A stretch of 64,000 bases of DNA from Adenophora triphylla var. japonica. Its lineage: Eukaryota > Streptophyta > Magnoliopsida > Asterales > Campanulaceae. Where the stretch lies: positions 1 to 64,000 of the forward strand of contig JAFEMH010004897.1 of assembly GCA_022495995.1 (NCBI GenBank), given 5' to 3'. The translations under genes were made by a program, and so were the position numbers. Shown piece after piece: positions 20,194 through 32,219 of the stretch (the first letter of the stretch is position 1; each line of letters starts with the position of its first letter). The notes beneath the pieces were generated by a model that saw only the letters and a list, made by a program, of their open reading frames with translations, searched no databases and was not told the DNA's origin.

Positions 20194-21877
20194 TGTGATG
20201 TACCCGATTTTTTTTGTGAAAATCAAAACGGAGTCGCCACGCCATTTTAATTTTGAGGGCCAAAACTTTGAAAAATGCCCGAGATCAGAAATTTGGGTTC
20301 GGAGGTCACGTTACGCGTCGGGAAGGACGTTAGTGTGCACCCGGCGCGCCTCGCAAAACGAGTCTTCCAAACATTTGAAATCCTTTTGTTGTGTGTGTGT
20401 GTGTGTGTGTGTGTTTTGGCCAAAATAAGTTGAAACTGAGGTAAGTAAAAATTGGGAACTCTTTTTAAGGCTTTAAACTGATCCCATGATTTTTTGGATG
20501 ATTTTTGGATTGAGATTTGGAACTCAAAAGATTTTTGGAAGTTGAAAACCATTTCTGCCAGAATGAAAAAGGCAGTTGACCCTTGACTTTGAAATGGACT
20601 TTAGGGCTTGAAAACTCCAGAATCTGGGAAAAGTCCGGGAATGAAAAATTTTCAAAACACCTTAAAAAAGGTTTCTATAAAAGAACTTTTCATTTTGGAG
20701 ATGATTTGAGGGGTCAAAACCTTCTGGAAATCTCAGATATGAAATCTGGATTTCCAGAAGCTGATGAACTGACCTTTAAAAGAAAATTTGAAAAAAGGAA
20801 TTTTACTCAAGCAAAAAATAAAGTAAAAATATGTCTGGAAAGATCTGGATGTTGGCTACAAAAAGTATTTTGTAGTCAACACCAAATTCCAAGTTTCTGT
20901 ATGTCCAAAAATAGGAAAATGGACTGAGGTCTCAGAACAATGCTACTGGACAGCAAGATGTTCTTGAGGGAAAATGTGATTTTTGGGGGATTTGCATCTA
21001 TGTTCACCCCATTTTCATCCCTAGACTTGATTCCACTACTTTGTGTTAAGTGGTTATCATATTCAAGTCATCCTTGGGGAATTTTATGGGGTTTAAAACA
21101 CATCCTTTGCAAAGGGAAAGAGGATCTTTGTAAAGATGAAATTAAAGAGAAAAATCAACTAGAGATTTAGAATATGGACCATTTGAGATGGTCATTCATG
21201 AAGATGAACTTCAAGATGACCATCTTAGGTCAAGACTTAAGTTAAACTAGACATAAAGTAGATCAAAGTAGGAAGAACAAGATTAACAAGAAATTAAAAG
21301 GGAGCTTTAGGGTTTCAAGAAGGAGGGTTTACCAATGATGGTTTAACCCTATCTTCCTTGGTTTGGGAGCTTGGCTTGAGGAGTATCAAGACTTGAATGT
21401 GTTTAGAGAGTGTTTGATGATAGATTGGGTGTGATTGGGAAAGACTCAAAAGAAAATGGTGGCAATCTAAGGATTCCCACTGTTTTCTCTTTGTTTTTCG
21501 CCAGAGTTCAGCTTCTGTGAGCAAATTGTGTTGTTGCTCTCTATTTTTGTGACTGGAGGGCTCAATTTATAGCCCTCTGAATTTTACAAAGATGTCCGCG
21601 CGGATGGGATTGGTGGCGTGCACTGTTCATTAAATGCAACTCCAGGCTTTGGACACAAGGAATAAAATTCAAAAATATCAGCAGAAAATGTTTTTCAACT
21701 TGCTGTTTCGGGATTTTCTTAATTCTTTTGCTTTTTAAGATTCCTTTGAAGGTTTATCTTTAAATAGCAATGCCCATTTTGCCCTCACTTTGTTAGAAAA
21801 GTTGGGATTGTTAGGAAATGTTAGTAATTATTAGTAATGTTATAACTTTCGTTAATTTTCTAACGAAAATTCTAACA
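20194..21877 (-). mobile_element. Probable solo gypsy LTR, minus strand
   Basis: Read on the minus strand it starts TGTTAGAATTTTCGTTAG (21877) and ends CGGGTACATCACA (20194), that is TG...CA, 1684 bp. Near its 3' end it carries ATGGCGTGGCGACTCCGTTT, also present near the LTR end of the inner element (28093-28112). A TATA-like CTATAAATTGAGC lies at about 21560-21572 (minus). The flanks (ACGGG and AGCTC) do not match, so it may be a recombination product and not a simple insertion. Confidence 0.6.
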
Positions 21878-22450
21878 AGCTCAAATTGGAGCACTTAAAG
21901 TAGCCCCTCGGCCTACTGCTTACCTTACGTCCAAGATTGAGGATCCTTCCTCGACCTACTGCTTACCTTACGTCCTAACGAGGGTCTGCCTCAACTCAAG
22001 GACTACAAGGTTCTAACAGTCAAAACCAAGGACTCCTCCTGGCCTATTGACTCGCCTCACGTCAAGACAAGGAAACACCTTGTCACTACGACTAATAGGC
22101 ATCACACGTCTAAAACCTGTGCACAAGTAATCTTCCTCGACATAAGGAGACGAAAAAGAAGAACACCCAACAATCAAGGCCGAGGAGCCCCTCCCTCGGC
22201 TTGTACGACTTGAAGTTCAGTCAAGACCGAAGGACTCCGCCTCGGCCTAATGACTTACCTTATAACCGAGGGACGAGGGACCTTCCTCGACCTCTTCCCA
22301 AAAACAAGTCTTGTATTTGTACGTAGCCTACAAACAAGCATCCAAGCAATTCATTCAAACAATACGACATGAATTGAAACAAAAGGACTTTCATTAATAT
22401 TCAAAGGGAAATTACAAGTCCTAACAACTATTACAACAAAAAGAAAAAGA
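21878..22450. repeat. Gypsy interior with CTCGGCCTACTGCTTACC repeats
   Basis: Non-coding part of the outer element between the inserted LTR and the antisense gene. The phrase CGGCCTACTGCTTACCTTACGTCC recurs in variants at about 21910, 21952, 22035 and 22240. It forms the 3' flank of the antisense gene. Confidence 0.5.
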
Positions 22451-22462
22451 ATAAAAAAAATC

Positions 22463-25384
22463 CTAATTGTGAACATCGTCGAAGGGCTTTTCCAAGAACT
22501 CCTCGGTGGCAGCATTAGTGGCCGGCGGGGTGGTCTGCTCGGCTTCCATCTCCTCATCTTCAATAACCTCCACCAAGGCTTGGAGATTGCCGGGATCAAC
22601 AGACGGGGTCACCCAAGCCTCTCGGCCAGCCTGGGCATCTTCCTTGGCAATAATACCCAAATTATACTCAGAGTAGGGGACAAGATGGTGGAAGGCCCTA
22701 GCCTCCTCGTCGAATTGGCCTTGGCTGATCAGTCGAGCAATGGCCTTCACATCCAGACCGGTGGAGGGATCGGCCAAAAGACGGTGGGCCAGATGCAAGT
22801 AGCCGTCCTCGAACATCGTGGTCGCCTTCTCATCCAGGATCTTGGAAGGCCCTGCTGGCCTTGAAACGGACCACAGCCTCCTCTTCCCTTGAAGGAAGGG
22901 TGGCTTCCAAACCCCAACACTTGGCCTCAGCTTCCTCGGCCCTCACTTGGACCTCGGCTTTGAGCCTCCTCTCCTCAGCGAGCTCAGCATCCTTCAGTCG
23001 GAGATGTTCCTTGGCTTTCATCCTGGCTTCCTCGGCCCTCGCCACCTCGGCCTCAATCTTGGCCTTGGCAGCCTCCAGCTCGGCATCCTTGGCCTTAAGC
23101 AGCCCGACCAAAGCAGCCTTCTCGGCCTCACCCTTCTTCTGGGCGGTCTTGACCTCGTGCAGCTGCTTGTCCGCGGCCTTAGCCAGGACATTATCGTAAG
23201 CCGAGATAGTTGCAAACTGCAATAAGGGAAAAAGTCAGAAATAACACAAGTAACAAAAACAAGGTTGAAATTACGAGATCCGAGATATGAGACAGTTACC
23301 TTGGAAACCAGAAGCCCCTTGCAACAGAGCAGGTGCTCCTTGCTTGGCTTGTCTCACACAAGCTTCTCATAGGCCTCCTGATCCAGGGCCCTTTGAATGG
23401 GAGCTCGGCCCAGTCTCACAAGGGCAACCTCCCTGGCCTGCAGAGGGATGCCCCTCGGAGATGGAACATTTGCCGCCATTCGACGGGCAAGCTCCTCGGC
23501 ATCCTCGTAGTTCTTAATGGTTTGGATAGTAAGGGTTGGAGGAGCTTGAGGCTCTGAGGACTCCACAGCAGCCCGTTTAGACGAGGGCTCCTCGGCAGAT
23601 GTACCAGGGGGCCTCTTCGAGCCCGAATGCCGTTGGACGAGATCAGTGTCCCCGGCCGACGGGATGTCTGTCTCCACAGAAACATCAACATGGGGGCTAT
23701 GCCCCTCTACAGTTGGTTTATTTTCTAGGCCTTCGGAGGCCCCGTCCTCGACATCAACGTCCCCCGAGGTTTAATAGGAAGGGGCTGATCACCCTTGGCA
23801 CTCAGAAGGAAGTTACGGTGGTTGGCCTCCTCCTTCCTATCTGTCAAGGCCGAGAGCTTGGCCTGGCGCCTCTTCCTCTTAATCAGCTCAACGGCACTCA
23901 ACTGCTCCATTTCTAGCTCAGCCTCCTGATCGGAGGATAAATCTGCAAAAGATGAGGAAGATATGGTTATATTACGAGAAGGATTAAAGCAAACAACAAA
24001 AAATACAAGTGTAAAAGGCAAAGAGGAAACAATTACATCCCACGACGTCAGCCTCTCTAAGGCACTGTTCTACGGGAGGGAGCTTGCATCTCGCGCAGTC
24101 CTCGTGAAAGACTAGGTCGGGATGGGTTCTCCAGTCATTAAAGCGTCTCCCCCTCTTAACAGTGACGAGGGGAACCACCCAGTCCTTCGGCCCCGACATC
24201 AATCTGGCCTGGACGTAATATCGTTCGTCAGCCTCCAAGGCTGCCCAGTCAAGGAACCCGACCTCGGCAAATTCCTCGAGGCGCTTGATCAGGTCCTTTG
24301 TCCACCCATACTTCTGCACCGAACCAGACGAAGTTGGCACATCATAAGGAGAGGGGAACTCCCAACCTTGTCGGCTCTCTACCCTTATCACATGATTCTC
24401 CCAACCTCCTACTTTACTAGACATTGGGAGAATAATTTTTGGCTTGGAAGAATCACTCATTAGGACCAAGAGCCTCGAACTCTTGATGTAGCTAACCTGG
24501 AAGAAGTGACGGAAGGCAGCTTGAGTGGGCTCGTAACCTAAGCTACGACATAGAACTATGAAGCTGACGAGGACCCTAGTCCCGTTAGCTCCCAACATCG
24601 TCGGGACCGCCCTCAGATCACCCAGAAATTCGTTGATGAAGGGGTCCAAAGGGAGATGAAGTCCCTGTTGAAATTGCTTGAAGTAAAAATGGACATGGTT
24701 GTCGTTATAGTAGAAGCTCCTCTCCTCGGCATCAGTTGCGAAGGTAGGTTTGCCAACATAAGTTAGCCGGAATTCGTTCTTATCAACCCCATACTTCGAA
24801 TACAATTGCTCCAGCATGGGGTCCCCGGCCTTAGGAGGCCTATCTCGGCCCCGTCCTCCACCTCGGCCTCCTCTTCCTCGGCCTCTCTTCCCATCAACTT
24901 GTTCACCCTCAGCGAAGGCATCAACTATTTTTGTAGGCGAGGAGGCTTCACCCCCTCTTCCCGTCATATCTGCAAAAATGCCAAGGGTCCAAAGTTAGTC
25001 ATTGTCCCAGGTCGGGCTTGCGACAGGAAAGAGGGATGCCCCTCCTCGTCATTAGAGTTAGGCCAAGGAGGGAGCCTTACCACTTAGACGCTCATGAGCT
25101 ATGTGATCCGAGAACGGGTAGAACAAATTAATGTGCTCCATTATCTCGGCCCTATCCTCAAGTAAGACTATGCTACGAGATGAGAAATCAACCCGGTCTA
25201 TCCTCATACTGTCTGGGTATTGGATGAACATTCGAGTATGGCCATAGTTTCTCAACATCTCTCCTATGTCAGCCAAAGTCAGCATCAACCATGGTCCTCT
25301 CTCTCTCTCTCTCCGGTAAACTCTCAGATTGCCCTTGTGGTATCCATAAATGAATCAGGGGGAATGATCCCAAGAACGAGCCAT
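22463..25384 (-). pseudogene. Antisense multi-exon gene, PF04195-type ('putative gypsy type transposon') protein
   Basis: Exons on the minus strand: 25384-25081, 24969-24037, 23942-23300 and 23216-22463. Introns of 111, 94 and 83 bp have GT-AG ends and good acceptors (CATTTTTGCAG, CATCTTTTGCAG, CCCTTATTGCAG), and splicing keeps the frame at all three. Exon 2 has the conserved family block GLHLPLDPFINEFLGDLRAV...LVSFIVLCRSLGYEP. Exon 3 is polar with a basic RKRRQAK. Exon 4 is a long Ala/Glu/Lys coiled coil ending in an acidic tail (EVIEDEEMEAE). Lesions: TGA at 25357-25355, a frameshift in the C-run 23761-23765, TGA at 23356-23354 and a frameshift near 22845. It lies antisense to the element's gag; extra antisense ORFs are known in plant Ty3/gypsy elements. 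Function unknown. A second copy lies at 61966-64000. Confidence 0.8.
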
Positions 25385-25760
25385 TTCTAAGGGGGAATCA
25401 AGGATTAATGGGGAAGTTCATACAAATATCCAAGAAAATCAAAAGATTCAAAGAAAATCAAAAACTTCAAAGCTTTAAACTCAACAATGGCGGTTTTGAC
25501 ATCCAAATCCCTACCAAAACCCTAGAAATGGCAAAATTATAGACAAAAAGAAATAAAAGGGAGAAATGTATACCTATTTGCTGAATAGGAGGTCGGAATC
25601 ACGTGGTGAAATCACAAACGCTGAAGAAACAAGCCTCGCCGAAAACTGGGTTCGAAAAGTTCGCCGGAGGGTTTACAAAACTTTTTGCCTTTGCTCTCAA
25701 TATCACAGACGCTAAAAGGTTAAAATGAAAAGGGGTTTTAGTTTTTATACTTGCCCAAAT
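25385..25760 (-). promoter_or_regulatory. Candidate promoter and 5' UTR of the antisense gene
   Basis: A TATA box (TATAAAAAC on the minus strand, plus 25741-25749) lies about 360 bp upstream of the ATG at 25384. The stretch between is T-rich and contains a possible leader-intron donor (AATAG/GTATAC near 25570). This is an internal promoter distinct from the LTRs, inferred from sequence only. Confidence 0.45.
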
Positions 25761-26007
25761 CAGGTCAAACCCATTAGTAAAATGGGCTAACGGGTATGGG
25801 GCCCCAAGCATTAAATGCCTGCAACAACTTCCAAGGCATGTTAGGTATGGGGGCCCACATTTCATCATCATGGCAATAACCGGCGGATAATGAAACGATG
25901 CCCAAATTGAAGCGTCTCCGACGCATGGCAAACCTGTTCGTATTCTCATAGCCGAGGACGAGATGACTTTCTCCTCATCCTAGGCCGAGCTAGAAAGTCA
26001 GGGGCAC

Positions 26008-26449
26008 TGAACAGTATAAACCGAGATACGAACATGGGCTTGTCCGAGTCAGGCCCAAGTAGATTGGGCTATAAACATAATCCATCTATGAGTTACGAGG
26101 GACAACCATGGGCTTCCTCGGTCTTGTATTTCGCCATCAACAAGGCTAATCTAAGCCCAAAAAGCAAGCAGAATGTGCCCCAACTATGAATGCCGAGGAG
26201 ACCTCCCTCGCATGCCGTCTCCATAGAGGACGAGGTGGCTTCCTCGGCCTTAACGTTGTCAACGGGCTCCTTGTATTCTTATTTCCGCCCCGGCTCATCA
26301 TGGACCGAGAGGTCATGAATGACAAGGAGAGAAAAGTTCTCACCTCGGTATATCTCCATATGACGAGGAGAGGAAATCATTCACCTCAGCATTCCTCTAT
26401 GCCGACAGACCTCTACATGACGAGGAGAATCATTTGTTTATCTCGGCCT
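26008..26449 (+). repeat. 3' LTR of the outer gypsy element, first half
   Basis: Matches 18566-19007 from TGAACAGTATAAA to TATCTCGGCCT. It is interrupted at 26449 by the inner element; GGCCT (26445-26449) is the left copy of the inner element's target duplication. Confidence 0.9.
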
Positions 26450-28220
26450 TGTAAGTATCCAAATCTGGCTCATGCCTTCCGGTTAAGTTTCCCGGCAATT
26501 CCCCGGACTTTCCTAAAGTTCAGGGGCAATTCTGGAACTTTCCCAAACCTTCCAAGGGGTGAAGGACTTGCTAGGAATTAAAATTCCACGTAGTTCCTCG
26601 CTGGAAAGAGCTTCTAGAATGCCACCTTGCATGATTCTAGAAACAGGCTAAGTCATTAAAGGATAAGACTGCACGACTTCATTAGCAAGTGGTTAATGCC
26701 GCGCGGCTTCATTAGGAAGCACAAATCTGCCTATAAATAGAGGCCTCCTCTATTCATTTTGATATACAATTTTTGCACTGTTACTCTGCCAAAATAGAAC
26801 CACGAGTTTCCAGAAAGCAGAATCCTCTCAAAATCACCTCCCTCCTCTCCAAAATCCCTCCAAAGTCACTCCTTTCTTAGAAAAGCTTCAAGGGAGATAG
26901 AGGAACACCACCATTGGTAACCTCTCCTCCTTTCCTCTTTGAAATATACTTGTCATCTTGTTATATTGCTTACTTGCTTTCCATATTACCATTTTATTGC
27001 TATTTATATGATTTATTGCTATAAAGATCAAGTCTTTACTATGTAGATCATAATACCCCCCATTCCCCTATCACATAGGATTAATGGAGAATTCATCCCA
27101 AGGATGAACAATAAGACCATAAATGGCTTGTTCTAGGGTGGATCTCTCACATGATGATGTGAAAATGTCATCTTTTCATATAAAAATGTCATCTTTACAT
27201 TAAAAATGTCATCTTTACTCACATAAATGTCATCCCTTTCGTAAAGACCTTGCTTCCAAGGATTGTCCACCTAAATGATTCTTAAAGGACATAGGAAAGC
27301 CATAAAGGTCCTCCCTTTTCATTCCTAGTCTTAGCTTTCATTGTGTTCCTTACACATGTTTGCATAAAAATGTCATCTTTACTTTAAAAATGCATTTCCC
27401 CATGTCCCTCATGGTTGGATCACTCTCCAAGGATTGCCTAGTGACCTTCTTAAGGCACAAAAGGGCTAGGATGAGTATAAAGATCCAATCTTTATACCCC
27501 TCCCCTTAGTCCCTTTGGTACTTGAAGCATCTCTTGGGGTGTGGCGGTGTAAAGGTCATATCTTTACATCGTTTCCTCCTTATAAAGATTCCATAGCCGA
27601 AAATCCCTTTAGAAACGGATGAACTTGAGCCCCCACATCTCCGATCATCACTTGAGACGAGCATAAATGTCCCTATCAAGCTCAAATCGTCTCAAAATGT
27701 AGGATTGATGGGCAAAGGTTCTTCCTTTCTAAAGAGTCTCATTCTTGGACTATAAAAAGTGGTGTCCCTATTCCGATCACATATGATCAAAAGTCACTTA
27801 ATGATGATCGTAAGTCCAAGATGAGCACGGGATCAAAGTCCCGAACATATCAAAATCCAAGGAATCCCGAGCGATAACCAAACCATGGTTTATACGTCCG
27901 GAAGACCACTTGGCACATTCCCCCTTTTTCAAATCACATCCCACACACGAAAGCACAAAGGCAAGCACGAAAGTTGGATCTTGGAAGACTTGCTTCGGCA
28001 AGGCTCCTTGGGTGAATGTCAAACGTTCTTCCCAAGGGGTAACTTAACCTCCGGACCCAAATCCTTTTTTTCAAAGTTTTGAGGAAATCAAAATGGCGTG
28101 GCGACTCCGTTTTTCAATTTAAACCGGATGTCTTCAAACCGATGTCAGGCGGTGACCCCTTACACGAGAAAGCGGTTCAACACAAAAAAAAGCGCCGCAA
28201 TCTTGGGCACCACATTCACA
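26450..28220 (+). repeat. 5' LTR of the inner gypsy element
   Basis: 1771 bp from TGTAAGTATCCAAATC to CCACATTCACA. TATA box CTATAAATAGAGG at 26731-26743. It contains repeated AAAATGTCATCTTTAC motifs (about 27170-27390). Its first 280 bp differ strongly from the 3' LTR while the last third is nearly the same. Confidence 0.9.
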
Positions 28221-29817
28221 GTTTGGTGACTCTGCTGGGGATAAATCAATAAGCTTTTATTTTTTTAATAAAAAAAATGATACTCAGTATATAGGTGGAA
28301 ACCATTAAATTTCCCGTTAACGCCTCCTTACCAGAGTTAGGGATAAAGTATGGTCTAACAATGCCACGTACCGGTATCCTTTCAAAAGAAAAAAGAAAAA
28401 AGCTTTTGAGTGGGTTAGCCTTCCGCCGCGGATCCAATTTTCGTGCTTGCTTTTCTTTCTTATGCCTTGCATGCATTTTGGTTTTTGGGATTGTGCACAT
28501 TCTGAATGCTGAACAGGAAGCTTTCTGGAGCTGAAAAGGTGCCAAAATGTTCGGGAAACAACCTGGAAATGAAAAAAATTTGAAACCTGGAAAATTGCTT
28601 GATCCATCCTTACGGCTTGATCTTCCCAGATCCTAGCCGGGCGACTTCTTTGGGCAATTCCACCAGGACACAATCGTAGGTTAATCTGGCAGCTTAGGCA
28701 GCTTGGGGCTACTCAGTTTCAAGACTGACGTGGCTCCAAAAAATTTACGTGCTTAATTGTTGCATTTTCCCCGTCCCGAAAATCATTCCTTTTAAAACAC
28801 ATTTCTGAAAATCTCTGTTTTAACTCAAAAAGGAACATTTTTAGGAGGCCTCACACTACGCGCACCTTTATATCCTGTACACTTTGCACGCACGTCCTTC
28901 AACCTGGGATGGTTGTTCAGTTGCAGTCACGGACAGCCTTACGATGCTCCCGGGTGCGCACGAAATCATCCCAAACTCCCCATGGCAGCCAGTGTCGACC
29001 AATGCACAGTCCGTGTCACACATTTTAAAACCGTGACTTTTGGTTGGTTTTTTGGTCTAGGTCGTGTCATACAACCTAATTGCATACCCCGTAAAGGTCA
29101 AACCTTAGCCCATGTTGAAAGTCAAGATCCTTCGTGCCAGCGAAAATCTGTCGAAATTCCGCCAAGGAAAATTGGCAGAATCTTGACCCCGGCATTGACT
29201 TTGACCCGCACGGGATACGTAAGAGTCAAGCCCAAGTCCACGCCAAAAATCAAAAGATCTTTCGCGCAAGCGGACCTCTGCCAAAATTTCGTCAAGGAAA
29301 AATTGGCAAGATCTTGACCCGGCGTTGACTTTGACTTTGACTCACGCAACGTATGCAACAAAGTTCAATGCAACACCGTGTCATTCGGCTTTTACCGTCT
29401 GACCCATGCCTATTATCTTCTTGGACCAATGCCAAAAGTCAAAACGTCAATCGCGCAAGCGAAACTCTGCCGAAATTCCGTTAAGGCTGAAAGACGAGAC
29501 TTTCCCGGCATTGCCTTGACTATAATCCGCATCGCTCGTGCGTTAAAAGTTTCTATGACCCACTAGACCCTAGGAGCGTTCTTCTCTCTCGATCGGTGGG
29601 ATCCGCGTGCCCTATAGGACCCTCGCCCGGGGCTGTCCACCCTGGGAGGTCAAAATACAGGTGGAAAATGAGGGCTTATAGATGTAGTAACGGAACCCAC
29701 TGATCCAGGATCTAGAGTAGTTGCGAAAAAGAAGGGCAACCCCTTTTCCAACCAAATAGAAATAATTAAAAGACACATTTTTAAGTAAACTTGAACAATT
29801 AATGGAATCACAATTGC
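28221..29817 (+). other. Untranslated leader of the inner element
   Basis: Non-coding sequence between the primer site and the leader repeats. GAAAATTGGCAGAATCTTGACCC at about 29167 recurs at about 29298 with changes, along with GTTGACTTTGACTTTGACT-like phrases, so this part has two to three copies of an old unit of about 130-150 bp. Short ORFs here follow the repeat and are not genes. Confidence 0.55.
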
Positions 29818-29819
29818 AT

Positions 29820-30450
29820 GGTCCCATTTCTGGAATCCCTAATTCTAACCTTCACGGTCAAATTTCCAATCGCGACCTCCACGAACCGATCTCCGATTTT
29901 TGATCCTGACCTTTCACGGTCAAATTTCTCGTCTCGACCTTTCACGGTCAAATTTCCAATCGCGACCTCCACGGTCCGATCTCCGATTTTTGATCCTGAC
30001 CTTTCACGGTCAAATTTCCCATCTCGACCTTTCACGGTCAAATTTCCAATCGCGAGCTTCACGGTCCGATCTCCGATCTCGACCTTTCACGGTCAAATCC
30101 GATATCAATCTTTCGTGGTCAAATAGGCAATCCCGAACTTTCACGGTCAAGTCTCCAATCAAGACATCACGGTCCAATCTCCAAATCTTTAATCGCGACC
30201 TCCAAGGTTCGATCTCCGATCTCCAATCTCCGGTCTTGACCTTTCACGGCCAAACCCCCAATCGCGACCTTGTCCGATCTCCGATCTCGGCCTTTCATGG
30301 TCAAATCCCTAATCGCGACCTCCACGGTCTGATCTTCGATCTCTGATCCCAACCTTCCATGGTCAAATCTTTAATCTCGACCTTTCACGGCCAAGTCTCC
30401 AATCAAGACCCTCACGGTCCAATTTTCAATCTCGACCTTTCGCGGTCAAA
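29820..30450 (+). repeat. Leader tandem repeats with GACC-N5/6-GGTC stem-loops
   Basis: About twenty imperfect copies of a unit like GACCTTTCACGGTCAAATCT or GACCTCCACGGTCCGATCTC. Most can form GACC/GGTC stems with a 5-6 base loop (for example GACC-TTTCAC-GGTC), and some changes keep the pairing (GGCC with GGTC by a G-U pair). The same stem-loop recurs in the 3' region (35126-37245). Confidence 0.75.
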
Positions 30451-30605
30451 TCTTTTTCAATCAATTAGGATTAGGAGAAAATGTGTTTTAAGCAAAATTT
30501 AAGCAATAAGTGCATGTTACATGAGCCTTTAGCCTAAACACTTACCTCCGAGTCTAAACCTTGCCTATCCCTGAGTCTAAACCTTGCCTATCCCTTTCCC
30601 GCAGC

Positions 30606-32219
30606 AAGAAAGGAGTGGGTGAGAATACCGGGTCAGCGGCTTGTCATTGCAGAAATCTCAGATAGTTCGTCAGAATCGTCAGGGTCGTCAGTCCGGAAAG
30701 TCAGAATGGCAGATTTGACAGAAAACAGTGATGGTGAAGGAAATCTGATGATTAGGAAGGAAGAGTTAGTCCTAGCTTTGGAACATGCCCATAGGGTTCA
30801 TGAAGACCAGCTGGCCATGCTCATCGGTGCTCTCCGCCGTCATGGAGTCCATGTAACAGTTGAGGCAAATGGTTCTTTGGTCATGATTGAAGAAGAAACT
30901 CCAGAAACAGTGATCTCAGTCCCTCCATCCTATAACCAATACCCTCCATCCTACAGCCAATACCTTCCTCCATCCACATATGATCCCTTACCAAGGACTA
31001 CTCCTCTTCAGTCCTTTCCAACATCCCAGGCCATTAGGGCTCCATCGCCCTCAACTCCTCAGAACGGATTGGGTTTCATCACACCTGTTCCTCAGTTTCA
31101 GTAATACCTGCCAGTTTATGCTCCAGCTTCACATAATCAGTTTGAGTCATGTGGCTATGTTCTGAAGCCCATATACTCACCTGAATGCAATCATGAGCCG
31201 CTAAAAGAAAATCCGGATGCCTCAAGTTTTCAGTCGTCATCTATCGAACTTAGTGAATTCACCCGTCAGTTTCACCGGTCTGCAGTTGTGGTTCCCTCTG
31301 CTGATAAAGGTCTTGTTGCGAGTTCCGGTAACTCGAGTGTTCCCATTGACCCCCATGTGGCAATATTGATGGAGCAAGTGAAATAAATGCAAGGAAAGCT
31401 TGATCTCATGATGAGTACCAGTACTCCCTTGACCCAAGATGTCGAACCAGGTAAAGAAATGATTCTAGCAAACATAACCCAATACTACCAACACCAAACA
31501 GCAACTGCACCCAACTCAGCACCAGTTCCTCACAAAGGAAAGAATGTCACAGCCTCCTTCAACCAAATCCAACAATGGAACCAACTGAACAATGGAAATC
31601 CAAGTCTTGAGAACAACAATGTCTCCCGAAAACTCCGCTCCCTTCATTATGAAAATGTGGAGATGCCTTTAAACAAGATGCTGGAAGAGCTAATGAAAGA
31701 AAGGCTGATAAAGCCACTGGAGAATTGGAAGCCCAAGGACCCCAACATTCGGTTGGATGAGTCTAAGCATTGTCTTTTCCACTAGTACCACGGGCACGAC
31801 ACTGATGATTGCCGCTATTTGAGGCATGAGATCCAGAAGTTGATAGAAGATGGGAAGCTCGAGAACCTCCATGGGCCAAAAGCAGAAAGCTATGTTCATA
31901 ATGGTAAGAGATCGAATCAGGAAGTGCTAGATCAGAAATGTCATGTTAATGATTTCGGGATGCCCATGAGCAAAGTTTTTGACGATTTGGTGAGACAAGG
32001 CCTTCTCAAACCTCTCGAGAATTATCAGCCGAGAAACCCACGTAACCTTGACAGGAGCAAGTTCTGTGAATACCACAATCATCATGGTCACACGACAGAC
32101 AAGTGCCTGACTCTGAAGAAATACAAGGGTTGATCTACGAAGGAAAGCTCAAGTTCCCTGGCAGTCCAACCAGCGAAGAGTAGCTGGGCTAGGGGTTACC
32201 TATCCTTGAGCAAGATTAA
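30606..32219 (+). pseudogene. Gypsy gag of the inner element, broken by stops
   Basis: One reading frame runs from about 30606 (first ATG 30706) to about 32127, interrupted only by TAA 31102-31104, TAA 31384-31386 and TAG 31783-31785. All three are one C-to-T step from glutamine codons. A one-base frameshift near 32116-32125 and further stops follow. The frame start lies just behind a strong splice-acceptor-like tract (CTATCCCTTTCCCGCAG, ending 30605), so the leader may be spliced. The protein has a serine-rich start, a Pro/Tyr-rich segment (PPSYNQYPPSYSQYLPP), a repeated module (NKMLEELMKERLIKPLENW, and SKVFDDLVRQGLLKPLENY) and two zinc-knuckle-like motifs (GHDTDDC with a lost upstream part, and CEYHNHHGHTTDKC). 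This is the Tat/Ogre-like gag type. Confidence 0.8.

Noticed and set aside
19830..20226. Minus-strand ORFs opposite gag
   Set aside because: Shadows of the GC-rich gag sequence.
20391..20414. (GT)n run as a functional feature
   Set aside because: Simple microsatellite inside the inserted LTR.
29818..30352. Overlapping ORFs on both strands in the leader repeats
   Set aside because: Repeat-derived peptides (FTVKFPIATST and similar) without conserved motifs; gag starts downstream.
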